This document shows positions 19,465-28,450 of a stretch of 64,000 bases of DNA, in pieces. Under the pieces are notes generated by a model. The model saw nothing but the letters and a program-made list of their open reading frames with translations, had not been told where the DNA came from and searched no databases. The DNA is taken from assembly GCF_001551835.1 (NCBI RefSeq), contig NZ_LODL01000021.1, positions 359,487 through 423,486 on the forward strand. Reading direction: 5' to 3'. This DNA comes from Dechloromonas denitrificans. GTDB lineage: Bacteria; Pseudomonadota; Gammaproteobacteria; Burkholderiales; Rhodocyclaceae. Positions within the stretch are counted from its first letter, which is position 1; each line of letters starts with the position of its first letter. The translations under genes and the position numbers were made by a program.

Positions 19465-20694
19465 TCATCGCTTGACCGCAACCTTGCCGAGGTCCCACAT
19501 CGGCAGGAAGATGCCGAGCGCGAGAACCAGCACCAGGACGCCGAGACAGACAATCAGGATGGGTTCGATCTGCTGACCCAGGGTCTTCAGTTCGTATTCG
19601 ACTTCCCGCTGATACATCTGGCCGACTTCATCGAGCATGTCGTCGAGCGCCCCTGACTCCTCGCCGACCGAAATCATCTGCAGGACCACCGGCGTAAAAA
19701 AATGTGAGGATATGGCGGCGCGCAGCACGCTTTCGCCACGCTCGACGGTATCCCGCATGCCCTCGATCTTGGCGGCGATGTAACTGTTGTCGACGGTCTG
19801 CGCCGCATTGGTCAGCGCCTGCATGACCGGCACCCCGCTCCGCATGCTCAGGGCGAAGCTGCGGGAGAAGCGGGCCATGGCGGCCTTGCTGATGATTTTT
19901 CCGGCAATCGGAAAGCGCAGGGTCAAGGCTTCCCATTGCATGCGTCCGCCGGTGGTCGCAACCCAGGCGCGGAAGGCAAACACGGCCGCGACAAGCCCTA
20001 CCAGCATCGCCGGCCACCAGGCCACCATGAAGTTGGAGAAGCCGAGCAGGATGCGGGTCATCAGTGGCAATTCGGCCCCGAAGCCCTGGAAGACCTTGGC
20101 AAAGGCCGGGATCACGAAAAGATTGACGACGACAATGGCGGCCGCCATCGCCATCACGACGAACATCGGATAGCGCAGCGCTGCTTTGACCTGTTCGCGC
20201 ATGTAGCGCTCGAACTCCATGTGGTCGAAGAGGCGGAGGAAGATTTCGTCGAGCAGGCCGGTCGCTTCACCAACCCGGACCATCGAGATGTAAAAAGAGC
20301 CGAAGACCTTGGGGTGACGAGCCAGCGAGACGGAGAGTTCGCGGCCAGCTTCCAGACTTTCCTTGACGTCGCCAATCACCGCCTTCATCGCCGGATTGGT
20401 CGCCGACTCCTGCAGGCCACCGAGGGCCCGCATGATGGGTACACCGGCCTTGAGCAGGGTATGGATCTGCCGCGAAAAGAGCAGAATGTCGACGTGCTCG
20501 ACCTTGAGCTTGAACAAGCTCAGGTTTACACCGAGATCAACCAACTTCGCCCCACCCCGGGTTTCCTGGATGCTGAGCGGCGTAATGCCGCGCCCGAGCA
20601 AGAGGTCAGCCACGTTGCCCGCCGAGATGCCGTCGAGCACCCCTTCGACCAGCTTGCCGGCAGCATCGCGGCCCTTGTAGGCGAAATTGGCCAC
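19465..20694 (-). CDS. mshG: MSHA platform protein MshG (GspF/PilC family)
   Basis: Polytopic inner-membrane platform protein of 409 residues in the GspF/PilC family, which couples the assembly ATPase to pilin insertion. The GspF opening (FAYKGRDAAGKLVEGVLDG) is followed by two copies of the T2SSF domain, with LLFSRQIHTLLKAGVPIMRAL near residue 75 and FSRSFALSMRSGVPVMQAL near residue 275. Three transmembrane helices are visible, near 165-190, 215-240 and 375-395. It sits six bases after mshE. Confidence 0.92.
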   Translation of the reverse strand: MANFAYKGRDAAGKLVEGVLDGISAGNVADLLLGRGITPLSIQETRGGAKLVDLGVNLSLFKLKVEHVDILLFSRQIHTLLKAGVPIMRALGGLQESATNPAMKAVIGDVKESLEAGRELSVSLARHPKVFGSFYISMVRVGEATGLLDEIFLRLFDHMEFERYMREQVKAALRYPMFVVMAMAAAIVVVNLFVIPAFAKVFQGFGAELPLMTRILLGFSNFMVAWWPAMLVGLVAAVFAFRAWVATTGGRMQWEALTLRFPIAGKIISKAAMARFSRSFALSMRSGVPVMQALTNAAQTVDNSYIAAKIEGMRDTVERGESVLRAAISSHFFTPVVLQMISVGEESGALDDMLDEVGQMYQREVEYELKTLGQQIEPILIVCLGVLVLVLALGIFLPMWDLGKVAVKR

Positions 20695-20700
20695 GCGCCC

Positions 20701-22410
20701 TTATTCCTCGTACTGGTTGCTGATGCGCATGGCTTCGGAAACCGTCGTCTTGCCGGCCAGGACCAGGCGCACGGCGTCGCGACGCAGCGTCTCTCCGGCC
20801 ATCTGCTGGCGGGCGACGCGCATGAATTCGCCGGGATCGTCGTGATTGATGGCCTCGACCACGGCATCGTTCATTTCGAGGAACTCGTAAACCCCGGTCC
20901 GCCCCTGGTAACCATTGTTGGCACAGTGTGCACAGCCACGACCGTGCTGGTAGGCATGCTGATCGACCTCGCCCCCCAGTTCGTAACGCAGCCATTCGTG
21001 TTCGGCTGGGGTCAGCGTGTAGGGTTCGCGGCAGTTGCCGCAGATGAGGCGAACCAGACGCTGGGCGATGACCATATGGACAGACAAGGCCACCATGTAG
21101 CGCGGCACGCCCATGTCGAGCAGGCGGATTGGCGTCGAGATGGCGTCGTTGGTGTGCAGCGTGGACAGCACGAGGTGGCCGGTCATGGCCGCCCGCATGC
21201 CGATTTCGGCTGTTTCCTGGTCGCGCATTTCGCCGATCAGCACGATGTCCGGATCCTGGCGCAGCACGGTACGCAGCACGCGCGAGAACGAAAGGTCGAT
21301 CTTTTCGTGAACCTGCACCTGGTTGAGGCCAGGCAGGCGGTATTCGACCGGGTCCTCAACGGTGATGACCTTCTTCTCCGGACTGTTCAGTTCGTTCAGC
21401 GCGGCGTACAGCGTGGTCGTCTTGCCGGAACCGGTCGGGCCGGTGACCAGCACCAGGCCGCTTGGCCGCTTCAGCGCATGACGGAAACGCTCCAGCATGC
21501 GCGGCGGCAAGCTCATCCCGTCCAGGCCAAGCAGCCCGGTGTTCTGGGCGAGCAGCCGCATGACGACGGACTCGCCGTACTGGGTGGGCAGCGTCGAGAT
21601 CCGGACATCCACCGGATTGGCGCGTACCTTGATGTTGAAGCGGCCGTCCTGCGGCAGGCGCTTTTCCGAGATATCGAGGCCGGACATCAGTTTCAGGCGT
21701 AGCGCAACAGCCGATGCAATCTTGGCATCGGCTTCGGTCTGGATATGCAGCACGCCGTCGATCCGGAAGCGAATGCGCAGCCCTTTTTCCTGAGGCTCAA
21801 AGTGGATGTCCGAGGCGCGCAGGCGCATGGCCTCATCGAATACGGTCTGCAACAGTTTGACGACCGGCGCATCTTCGGCACCCGGCGACAGGCCGAGCAG
21901 GTCACCGAACTCGATCGGCATGTCGCCGAGCTCGGCGGTCAGCTCCTTGGCCAGACCGGTAATTTGCTCGCCGCGATGATAGACGCGGTCGATCATCGCC
22001 AATAGCTGGCTTTCGGTCAGCACGGCGAGATCGATCTCGCGTTTGACCAGACGACTGATCTCGTCATAGGCCTGCAGGTCGGTCGGATCGGACATGCCGA
22101 TCTGTAGCTGGCCATCGGGCAACTGGTCGAGGACCATGGCCCGGAAACGCCGAGCCGGGGCCTCCGGCAACAGCTTGATCAGATCAGGCTTGGGGGTGAA
22201 GCTCTTGAGGTCGATGAAGGGGATGCGCAACTGGCGGGCCAGGGCCTGCGAAATCCCCTCTTCGGTGACGTAGCCGCTTTCGACAAATACCCGCCCCAGC
22301 TTGCGGCCAGTGCGTTTTTGTTCATCCAGGGAAAGCTTGAGTTGCTCTTCAGTCAGCAAACCTTGCTGAATCAGCAAGTCACCCAGACGAACTTTTTGCG
22401 GGGGGGGCAT
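20701..22410 (-). CDS. mshE: MSHA pilus assembly ATPase MshE with c-di-GMP-binding N-terminus
   Basis: GspE/PilB-type hexameric ATPase, 569 residues, powering pilus extension. Residues about 1-60 form an MshEN domain (RLGDLLIQQGLL..EQL..SL..Q, then KLGRVFVESG), the tandem motif that binds cyclic-di-GMP in Vibrio MshE. The ATPase core follows, with Walker A TGPTGSGKTTT near residue 325, Asp/His boxes and Walker B IVLIGEMRDQETAEIG. A tetracysteine zinc site (CGNC ... CAHC) lies near residue 460. The ATG at 22408-22410 has GGAGG five bases upstream; an in-frame TTG four codons earlier overlaps this site and is rejected. It is the first gene of the minus-strand EGFBA block. Confidence 0.95.
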   Translation of the reverse strand: MPPPQKVRLGDLLIQQGLLTEEQLKLSLDEQKRTGRKLGRVFVESGYVTEEGISQALARQLRIPFIDLKSFTPKPDLIKLLPEAPARRFRAMVLDQLPDGQLQIGMSDPTDLQAYDEISRLVKREIDLAVLTESQLLAMIDRVYHRGEQITGLAKELTAELGDMPIEFGDLLGLSPGAEDAPVVKLLQTVFDEAMRLRASDIHFEPQEKGLRIRFRIDGVLHIQTEADAKIASAVALRLKLMSGLDISEKRLPQDGRFNIKVRANPVDVRISTLPTQYGESVVMRLLAQNTGLLGLDGMSLPPRMLERFRHALKRPSGLVLVTGPTGSGKTTTLYAALNELNSPEKKVITVEDPVEYRLPGLNQVQVHEKIDLSFSRVLRTVLRQDPDIVLIGEMRDQETAEIGMRAAMTGHLVLSTLHTNDAISTPIRLLDMGVPRYMVALSVHMVIAQRLVRLICGNCREPYTLTPAEHEWLRYELGGEVDQHAYQHGRGCAHCANNGYQGRTGVYEFLEMNDAVVEAINHDDPGEFMRVARQQMAGETLRRDAVRLVLAGKTTVSEAMRISNQYEE

Positions 22411-22503
22411 CCCGACCTCCAAAATACCTTAGAAAACTGCGTTAACAATATGAACTTACAGCCTTAGTTTCCACAGTAGACGTTTTTTGGGGCCCCGACA
22501 AGC

Positions 22504-22525
22504 AAAAACCCGGCCGGAGCCGGGT
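22504..22525 (-). terminator. Rho-independent terminator downstream of rhlE
   Basis: Read on the minus strand, ACCCGGC (22525-22519) and GCCGGGT (22514-22508) form a seven-base stem with a four-base loop, followed by TTTTT. It lies 14 bases after the rhlE stop. Confidence 0.82.
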
Positions 22526-22538
22526 AAATCAACGCAAA

Positions 22539-23816
22539 TCAGCGGTGCCGGCTGCCGCTGCGATGTTGCTGCGGCCCACCCGGTTTTTGTGGTGCTTTTT
22601 GCCCTTGCGGCCGCCCGGGCTGCGGTTTGCGCGCGCCACGCGGCGGCTGCACCGGACGCGGTGCGGCAGTGGCCGATTGTTCGAAGCCGGGAATCACGAC
22701 ACGTTCCAGCGAGCGCTTGATCAGCTTTTCGATATCGCGCAGATTGGGGCGTTCATCGTGGCAGACCAGCGAGATCGCCTCGCCTTCCATGCCGGCCCGG
22801 CCGGTCCGGCCGATACGGTGCACATAATCTTCGGCCACGTTCGGCAACTCGTAATTGATGACGTAAGGCAGCGCGTCGATGTCGATACCGCGGGCCGCGA
22901 TGTCGGTCGCCACCAGCGCCACCAGCTTGCCGTCCTTGAAATCGGTCAGGGCGCGGGTGCGGGCGCCCTGCGACTTGTCGCCGTGGATCGCAGCCGACTT
23001 GATGCCGGCCTTGTCCAGCGTCCGGGCCAGCGCATCGGCGCCGTGCTTGGTGCGGGCGAAGACCAGCACCTGATGCCAGCCGCGCGTCTCGAACAGGTGA
23101 CAGAGCAGTTCCTTCTTCTTTTCGCGGTCGGTTTCGATGACGCGCTGGGTCACCGTCTCGGCTGCCGTATTGCGTGCCGCAACATCGACCGAAGCCGGGT
23201 TATGCAGCAGGCCGCCGGCCAGTTCGCGGATTTCCGGCGAGAAGGTGGCCGAGAACATCAGGTTCTGCCGCTGCTTCGGCAACAGCGCGATGATCTTGCG
23301 GATGTCGCGGATGAAGCCCATGTCGAGCATGCGGTCGGCTTCGTCGAGGACGAAAATCTCGATGGCGGAGAGGTCGACCGTCCGCTGCTGCACGTGGTCG
23401 AGCAGACGGCCCGGCGTCGCGACCAGGATATCGACACCGCGACGCAGGTTGGCGATCTGCGGATTGATGCCGACGCCGCCGAAGACGGCCAGCGAGTTGA
23501 TCGGCAGATGCTTGCCATAGGTACGCACGCTTTCCTCGACCTGAATGGCCAGTTCGCGCGTCGGCGTCAGGACCAGCACGCGCGGCGTCTTGGAAACGCG
23601 GGTCAGGCGGTCGTTCGGGCCGCTGGCCAGGCGATGCAGGATGGGCAGCGTGAAACCGGCGGTCTTGCCGGTGCCGGTCTGCGCCGTGGCCATCAGGTCG
23701 CGGCCGGTCATCACGGCCGGAATGGCCTGTTGCTGGATCGGGGTCGGGGTGTCGTAACCCTGCTCGCTGACGGCGCGCAGGATTTCGGCCTTGAGGCCGA
23801 GATCGGTAAATTGCAT
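22539..23816 (-). CDS. rhlE: DEAD-box ATP-dependent RNA helicase RhlE-like
   Basis: DEAD-box RNA helicase of 425 residues, likely acting in ribosome assembly and RNA turnover. The motifs appear in order: Q motif ([10 protein letters not shown]), Walker A ([10 protein letters not shown]), [12 protein letters not shown] in [16 protein letters not shown] (FSATF), and [11 protein letters not shown] basic, Pro/Gly/Gln-rich tail of about 60 residues follows, as in RhlE. The ATG at 23814-23816 has AGGAG six bases upstream and yields the RhlE-type start MQFTDLGL; the frame runs further to 23858 without support. It carries its own terminator and separates the pilus locus from the HD-GYP gene. Confidence 0.92.
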   Translation of the reverse strand: MQFTDLGLKAEILRAVSEQGYDTPTPIQQQAIPAVMTGRDLMATAQTGTGKTAGFTLPILHRLASGPNDRLTRVSKTPRVLVLTPTRELAIQVEESVRTYGKHLPINSLAVFGGVGINPQIANLRRGVDILVATPGRLLDHVQQRTVDLSAIEIFVLDEADRMLDMGFIRDIRKIIALLPKQRQNLMFSATFSPEIRELAGGLLHNPASVDVAARNTAAETVTQRVIETDREKKKELLCHLFETRGWHQVLVFARTKHGADALARTLDKAGIKSAAIHGDKSQGARTRALTDFKDGKLVALVATDIAARGIDIDALPYVINYELPNVAEDYVHRIGRTGRAGMEGEAISLVCHDERPNLRDIEKLIKRSLERVVIPGFEQSATAAPRPVQPPRGARKPQPGRPQGQKAPQKPGGPQQHRSGSRHR

Positions 23817-23975
23817 GGGAACTCCTGGAACGTAGCGCAAGGCCTTGCGTGCGGACACAAACCAGTCGAGGCAAGGCGAAGAAACGTTTAAGCGGGGACA
23901 ACCCCGGTCTTGGCCGGGACTGACTCCGGCAGGGAAGAGCGAGATTTTAACACAGACGACCAGCCCCTCTCGGGC

Positions 23976-25223
23976 TCAATGGACGCCTTCGATGTAGTAG
24001 TCGATGCGGCCGCGTGGCGCCAGGTATTCGACCACCTCGACCGGCAGCTTGGCCGGGCTGATCGCCGCCTCGATGGTGGACTCGGTCTCGCGCAGATCGA
24101 GCAGCAAGGCCTCGTTGCGCGGCACACTGGCATCGTAGAGCATGATCAGCGGGTGCAACAGGTCGCCGCTGTTGGTTTCGACGACCAGGCCGACGCTGCC
24201 GTCGCTCAAGGCGACAAAACAGCCCGGCGGATAGACGCCGACCGCCTTGACGAACAGTTGCAGCAGCTCCGGATCGTAATTGTCCTTCTCCTGCCTGAAC
24301 ATGAAGGAGACGGCTTCCGACGGTGTCTTCGCCGTCTTCAGGTCGAACGGATTGCACAGGTTGTCGTAACGGTTGGCAATCGCCGCGATGCGCGCCAGTC
24401 GGGGAATCTTGGCGCCGGCCAGATGATTCGGGAAACCCTTGCCGTCCCAGCGCTCATGGTGACAGGCGATAACGTTCTTGACCGGCACCGGCAGCTCGCC
24501 GAGCTTCGCCACATGCTTGATGCCGTAGCCAACATGCGCCTGGTAAAACTGCTCCTCGGCCGCCGTACGCTGCGAATTGCGCAGCACCCGGGTCGGTACG
24601 TCGATCTTGCCGAGATCGTGGAACATGCAACCCAGCCCGAGCCAGCGCATCTCTTCCTCACCCAGTTGCGCCGCCTTGCCGAGCAGCAGCGACAGCACGA
24701 CGACGTTCATCGCATGATGGGCCAGCCCCGGCTCCTTGACCTTCATGTTGACCAGATGCACGGCGACACTTTCGGCATTGAGCAGAGAACCGACCAGGCG
24801 GCCGACCGCCGATTTGGCGCGGCCGTAGGATTCAGCGGGGCGCGCTCCCAGGTCGCGCAGGATCTCGCCGATCCCTGTTGCCTCCTGCTCGAACAGCCGC
24901 TCGCTGCGCGCCAGGCCTTCGCGCTGCTGGCGCACCCGCGCGCTGCGCTCGCGCTTGGCGTCGAGCATCGAGGTCAGCACGGTGGACGAGAAATCGATCT
25001 CCTCCTCAGCCTCCCGGTCGGTCGTTTCCGGCAAGGGCTGAACCGTACTGCGCGCCGGATCCCACTCGACCTCTTTCAAGCCTAGACTGCGCAGAACCTT
25101 GATCTGTTCCTCATCGGCCAGACGAAAGCGGTTGAGCAAAAATGGATGATCGAGCCAGCCCAACTCACTGATCGAGATGAAAATCCCGGGCTGCAGCCGG
25201 TCGACCGAAAGCTTGTGTTTCAT
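23976..25223 (-). CDS. DUF3391/HD-GYP cyclic-di-GMP phosphodiesterase
   Basis: Cytoplasmic protein of 415 residues. An N-terminal DUF3391-type domain (about 1-130, starting KLSVDRLQPGIFI) is followed by an HD-GYP domain (about 165-330). The metal ligands are visible: HHAMNV, HDLGKIDVP, H in QAHVGYG and HHERWDGKGF. The signature reads GFP rather than GYP, a conservative change found in family members. It should hydrolyse cyclic-di-GMP. Its start overlaps the metZ stop by four bases, making it the last gene of a long biosynthetic run. Proximity to MshE invites a regulatory link, but that is inference. Confidence 0.88.
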   Translation of the reverse strand: MKHKLSVDRLQPGIFISISELGWLDHPFLLNRFRLADEEQIKVLRSLGLKEVEWDPARSTVQPLPETTDREAEEEIDFSSTVLTSMLDAKRERSARVRQQREGLARSERLFEQEATGIGEILRDLGARPAESYGRAKSAVGRLVGSLLNAESVAVHLVNMKVKEPGLAHHAMNVVVLSLLLGKAAQLGEEEMRWLGLGCMFHDLGKIDVPTRVLRNSQRTAAEEQFYQAHVGYGIKHVAKLGELPVPVKNVIACHHERWDGKGFPNHLAGAKIPRLARIAAIANRYDNLCNPFDLKTAKTPSEAVSFMFRQEKDNYDPELLQLFVKAVGVYPPGCFVALSDGSVGLVVETNSGDLLHPLIMLYDASVPRNEALLLDLRETESTIEAAISPAKLPVEVVEYLAPRGRIDYYIEGVH

Positions 25224-26407
25224 CCACCGATCAGCGACAGACCGCGCTCGAGGTCAGCTTGCAGGTCTTCCACCGCTTCGAGGCCGACTGCAATGCGCAG
25301 CAGGCCGTCGCTGATGCCGGCCGCGGCCCGGGCTTCCGGGGAAATGCGGCCATGCGTGGTGGAGGCAGGATGGGTAATGGTGGTCTTGGTATCGCCGAGA
25401 TTGGCGGTAATCGACAGCAGTTGGCAGTTATCGACAACCTGCCAGGCTTGCTCGCGAGCGCCCTTCACTTCGAAGGAAACGATGGCCCCGCCGGATTTCT
25501 GCTGGGTCTTGGCCAGTTCGTACTGCGGGTGGGACGGCAGGCCGGGGTAGAAAACGCGCGCCACCTTGGGGTGGGCTTCCAGCCAGCTCGCCAGTTGCAG
25601 CGCGTTGGCAGCCTGGGCCTCGATCCGGATCTTCAGCGTTTCCAGGCCCTTGAGCAAGACCCAGGCATTGAAGGCGGACAGCGTCGGACCGGCCGTGCGC
25701 AGGTATTTGAAAACTTCCTCGGTCAGCTTCTTCGAACCGCAGACCGCGCCACCCAGCACGCGGCCTTGGCCGTCGAGATACTTGGTCGCCGAGTGGATGA
25801 CCAGATCGGCCCCCATGTCGAGCGGACGTTGCAGGATCGGCGTGCAGAAGCAGTTATCGACCGCGACCAGAATGCCGCGGGCGTGGGCGACTGCGGTCAA
25901 CGCCCGAATATCGGCAATTTCGGTCAGCGGGTTGGACGGGGTTTCCAGGAAAAAGAGCTTCGTTTCCGGGCGGATCGCTGCCTCCCAGGCCGACGGATCG
26001 GTCTGCGACACGAAGCTGGTGCTGATCCCGGTGCGTGACAGGATGTTGGAAAAAAGGTTGATGGTGGCGCCGAACAGGCCGCTAGAGGCGACGATGTGAT
26101 CGCCGTTCTGCAGATGGGCCAGCACCGCCGCCATGATCGCCGCCATGCCGCTGGCCGTGGCGACGCAATCCTCGGCGCCTTCCAGCGCAGCGAGACGCTT
26201 TTCGAACATGCTCACCGTCGGATTGGAAAAACGGGCGTAGACGTTGCCCTCCTCCTCACCGGAAAAACGCTTGGCCGCCTGGGCGGCACTCTTGAAGACG
26301 AAACTGGAAGTCAGATACAGCGCTTCGGAATGCTCGCCAAACTGGCTGCGCTCCTGCCCGGCCCGCACGGCCAGGGTTTCAGGACGGTAGTTGGGCCGCT
26401 CGCTCAT
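25220..26407 (-). CDS. metZ: O-succinylhomoserine sulfhydrylase (methionine biosynthesis)
   Basis: PLP-dependent Cys/Met metabolism enzyme of 395 residues that converts O-succinylhomoserine and sulfide to homocysteine. The opening ETLAVRAGQERSQFGEHSEALYLTSSF is typical of MetZ. The PLP lysine lies in HSATKYLDGQGRVLGG near residue 210, and the TSFVSQTD/ETPSNP motifs are intact. The gene overlaps purF by one base upstream and the HD-GYP gene by four bases downstream. A purF-metZ pairing is characteristic of beta- and gammaproteobacteria, supporting MetZ over other family members such as MetB. Confidence 0.93.
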   Translation of the reverse strand: MSERPNYRPETLAVRAGQERSQFGEHSEALYLTSSFVFKSAAQAAKRFSGEEEGNVYARFSNPTVSMFEKRLAALEGAEDCVATASGMAAIMAAVLAHLQNGDHIVASSGLFGATINLFSNILSRTGISTSFVSQTDPSAWEAAIRPETKLFFLETPSNPLTEIADIRALTAVAHARGILVAVDNCFCTPILQRPLDMGADLVIHSATKYLDGQGRVLGGAVCGSKKLTEEVFKYLRTAGPTLSAFNAWVLLKGLETLKIRIEAQAANALQLASWLEAHPKVARVFYPGLPSHPQYELAKTQQKSGGAIVSFEVKGAREQAWQVVDNCQLLSITANLGDTKTTITHPASTTHGRISPEARAAAGISDGLLRIAVGLEAVEDLQADLERGLSLIGG

Positions 26408-27945
26408 CAGTCCTGCCCCGGCGCCAGGCCAAGTACCAGTTGCTGCGAAGCCTTGCCATCGCCATCGTCGTCATTGCCCTTGCTCGCCTTGCCGCCGCGC
26501 TTGCCCTCGACGGCATCGAGGTAATACTCGTCGATGTCACCGGTGATGTAGCAACCGTCGAAGCAGGAGGCATCGAAAACGGTCAGGTCGGCGCGGATCG
26601 AGGTGATCGACTGCTTCAGCGCCTCGAGGTCTTGATAGACCAGCGCATCGGCGCCGATTTCCTCGGCAATGCCGGCATCGTCACGACCGGTGGCGATCAG
26701 CTCGGAACGGGTCGGCATGTCGATGCCGTACACATTCGGGAAACGTACCGGCGGCGCCGCCGAGGCGAAGTAAACCTTGACCGCACCGGCGGCCCGGGCC
26801 ATTTCGACGATTTCCCGGCTGGTCGTGCCGCGCACGATGGAGTCATCGACCAGCAGGACGCGCTTGCCCTTGAACTCCTGGCCGACCGTGTTCAGCTTCT
26901 GGCGCACCGACTTCTTGCGCATCGACTGGCCCGGCATGATGAAGGTCCGGCCGACATAACGGTTCTTGACGAAACCCTCGCGGAACGGGATGCCCAGCGC
27001 CTGCGCCAGTTGCATGGCGGATGGCCGGCTGGAGTCCGGAATCGGGATGACGACATCGATCTCTTCGACCGGGATGTGCTTCTTGACCTTCTCGGCGAGC
27101 AATTCGCCCATCGCCAAACGCGATTCGTAAACTGAAACGCCATCGATCACCGAATCGGGACGGGCCAGATAGACGTACTCGAAAATACACGGTGCGTAGG
27201 TCGGCTGCTGCGCACACTGGCGACTGTGCAACTGGTGGTTGAGGTCGATGAAGACTGCCTCGCCCGGCTCGATGTCGCGCACGATCTGGAAACCCAGCGT
27301 ATCCAGCGCCACCGACTCGGAAGCGACCAGATACTCCATGCCGTCCGGCGTTTCGTTCTGGCCATAGACCAGGGGCCGGATGCCATACGGGTCGCGGAAG
27401 GCGAGCAGGCCGTAACCGGCAATCAGCGCCACCACGGCGTAGGCGCCGCGACAACGACGATGCACTCCGGCTACCGCCTGGAAGATGCTGTCCACGTCCA
27501 GTTCATAACCGTGCGAGGCCGACTGCAGTTCGTGGGCCAGCACGTTGAGCAGGACTTCGGAATCGGAATTGGTGTTGATGTGACGGCGGTCGAGCCGGAA
27601 CATCTCGCCCTTCAACTGTTCAGCATTGGTCAGGTTGCCGTTATGGCCGAGCACGATGCCGAACGGCGAATTGACGTAGAAGGGCTGCGATTCGGCAAAG
27701 TTGTAGGCCGAACCGGCAGTCGGGTAACGGACATGGCCGATCCCCCAGTTGCCTGGCAGGGCGCGCATGTTGCGGGTACGGAACACGTCGCGTACCAGCC
27801 CCGGCCCCTTGTGCAGATGGAACGTATTGCCCTCCGCCGTTGCAATCCCCGCTGCATCCTGGCCACGGTGCTGGAGCACCATCAGGCCATCATAAAGCAA
27901 CTGGTTAACCGGCGACGTCGCCATCACACCGAGAATCCCGCACAT
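26407..27945 (-). CDS. purF: Amidophosphoribosyltransferase (purine biosynthesis)
   Basis: First committed enzyme of de novo purine synthesis, 512 residues. The start MCGILGV places the nucleophilic Cys at residue 2, exposed after Met removal, so no propeptide is present; this fixes the ATG at 27943-27945 although the frame runs to 28050. The glutaminase domain shows LQHRGQDAAGI and HNGNLTN. The PRPP-binding loop is VLLVDDSIVRGTTSREIV near residue 370. It lies 13 bases after cvpA, the conserved cvpA-purF arrangement, and overlaps metZ by one base. Confidence 0.96.
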   Translation of the reverse strand: MCGILGVMATSPVNQLLYDGLMVLQHRGQDAAGIATAEGNTFHLHKGPGLVRDVFRTRNMRALPGNWGIGHVRYPTAGSAYNFAESQPFYVNSPFGIVLGHNGNLTNAEQLKGEMFRLDRRHINTNSDSEVLLNVLAHELQSASHGYELDVDSIFQAVAGVHRRCRGAYAVVALIAGYGLLAFRDPYGIRPLVYGQNETPDGMEYLVASESVALDTLGFQIVRDIEPGEAVFIDLNHQLHSRQCAQQPTYAPCIFEYVYLARPDSVIDGVSVYESRLAMGELLAEKVKKHIPVEEIDVVIPIPDSSRPSAMQLAQALGIPFREGFVKNRYVGRTFIMPGQSMRKKSVRQKLNTVGQEFKGKRVLLVDDSIVRGTTSREIVEMARAAGAVKVYFASAAPPVRFPNVYGIDMPTRSELIATGRDDAGIAEEIGADALVYQDLEALKQSITSIRADLTVFDASCFDGCYITGDIDEYYLDAVEGKRGGKASKGNDDDGDGKASQQLVLGLAPGQD

Positions 27946-27958
27946 AGTTTCTTCCTGC

Positions 27959-28450
27959 CTAGCTGAATCGAATTCGTTTTGCCAAATCGTCCGGCAGCCA
28001 GGGTTTGACTGCCAGCACGGCTGTTTCCAAAGGCGGTGCCAGCGTTGCATCCCGCCACCAGGCCTGCTTGGGTGCGGCCGTCATGCCGCCCAGCCCAACC
28101 AGAACCATAGTGACCAGCACGCCACGCAGCAGGCCAAAGACCATTCCCAACAGACGATCCGAGACGGACAGGCCCAAGGCCTTGACCATACTGCGCACCG
28201 CCATGCGTACCAGCGACATCGCCACCAGAACGCCGACAAAAATCAACACACAACCGGCCAACATGCGCATGGCCGGATCGGCGATGCCGCCAAATACCGC
28301 CTGCCCGACCTGGCCGCCAAATTCCAGCGCCGCGAAAACCGCCAACACCCAAGCGATCAGCGCGATGATTTCGCCGACCACGCCACGCCACAAGCCGAAC
28401 AGCAAGGACAGCCCGACGATGCCGATCACGACGTAGTCAAACCACGTCAT
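27959..28450 (-). CDS. cvpA: CvpA family membrane protein
   Basis: Inner-membrane protein of 163 residues with four hydrophobic helices (about 4-22, 30-50, 68-88 and 104-124). The start MTWFDYVVIGIVGLSLLFGLWRG is the CvpA signature. The family was named for colicin V production in E. coli; its general role is more likely in envelope homeostasis, which is not settled. It overlaps the SPOR gene by four bases and precedes purF, the classic dedD-cvpA-purF order. Confidence 0.93.
   Translation of the reverse strand: MTWFDYVVIGIVGLSLLFGLWRGVVGEIIALIAWVLAVFAALEFGGQVGQAVFGGIADPAMRMLAGCVLIFVGVLVAMSLVRMAVRSMVKALGLSVSDRLLGMVFGLLRGVLVTMVLVGLGGMTAAPKQAWWRDATLAPPLETAVLAVKPWLPDDLAKRIRFS

Noticed and set aside
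19936..21702. 588-codon plus-strand frame
   Set aside because: Antisense to mshG and mshE; composition is His/Gln-rich, as expected of shadows.
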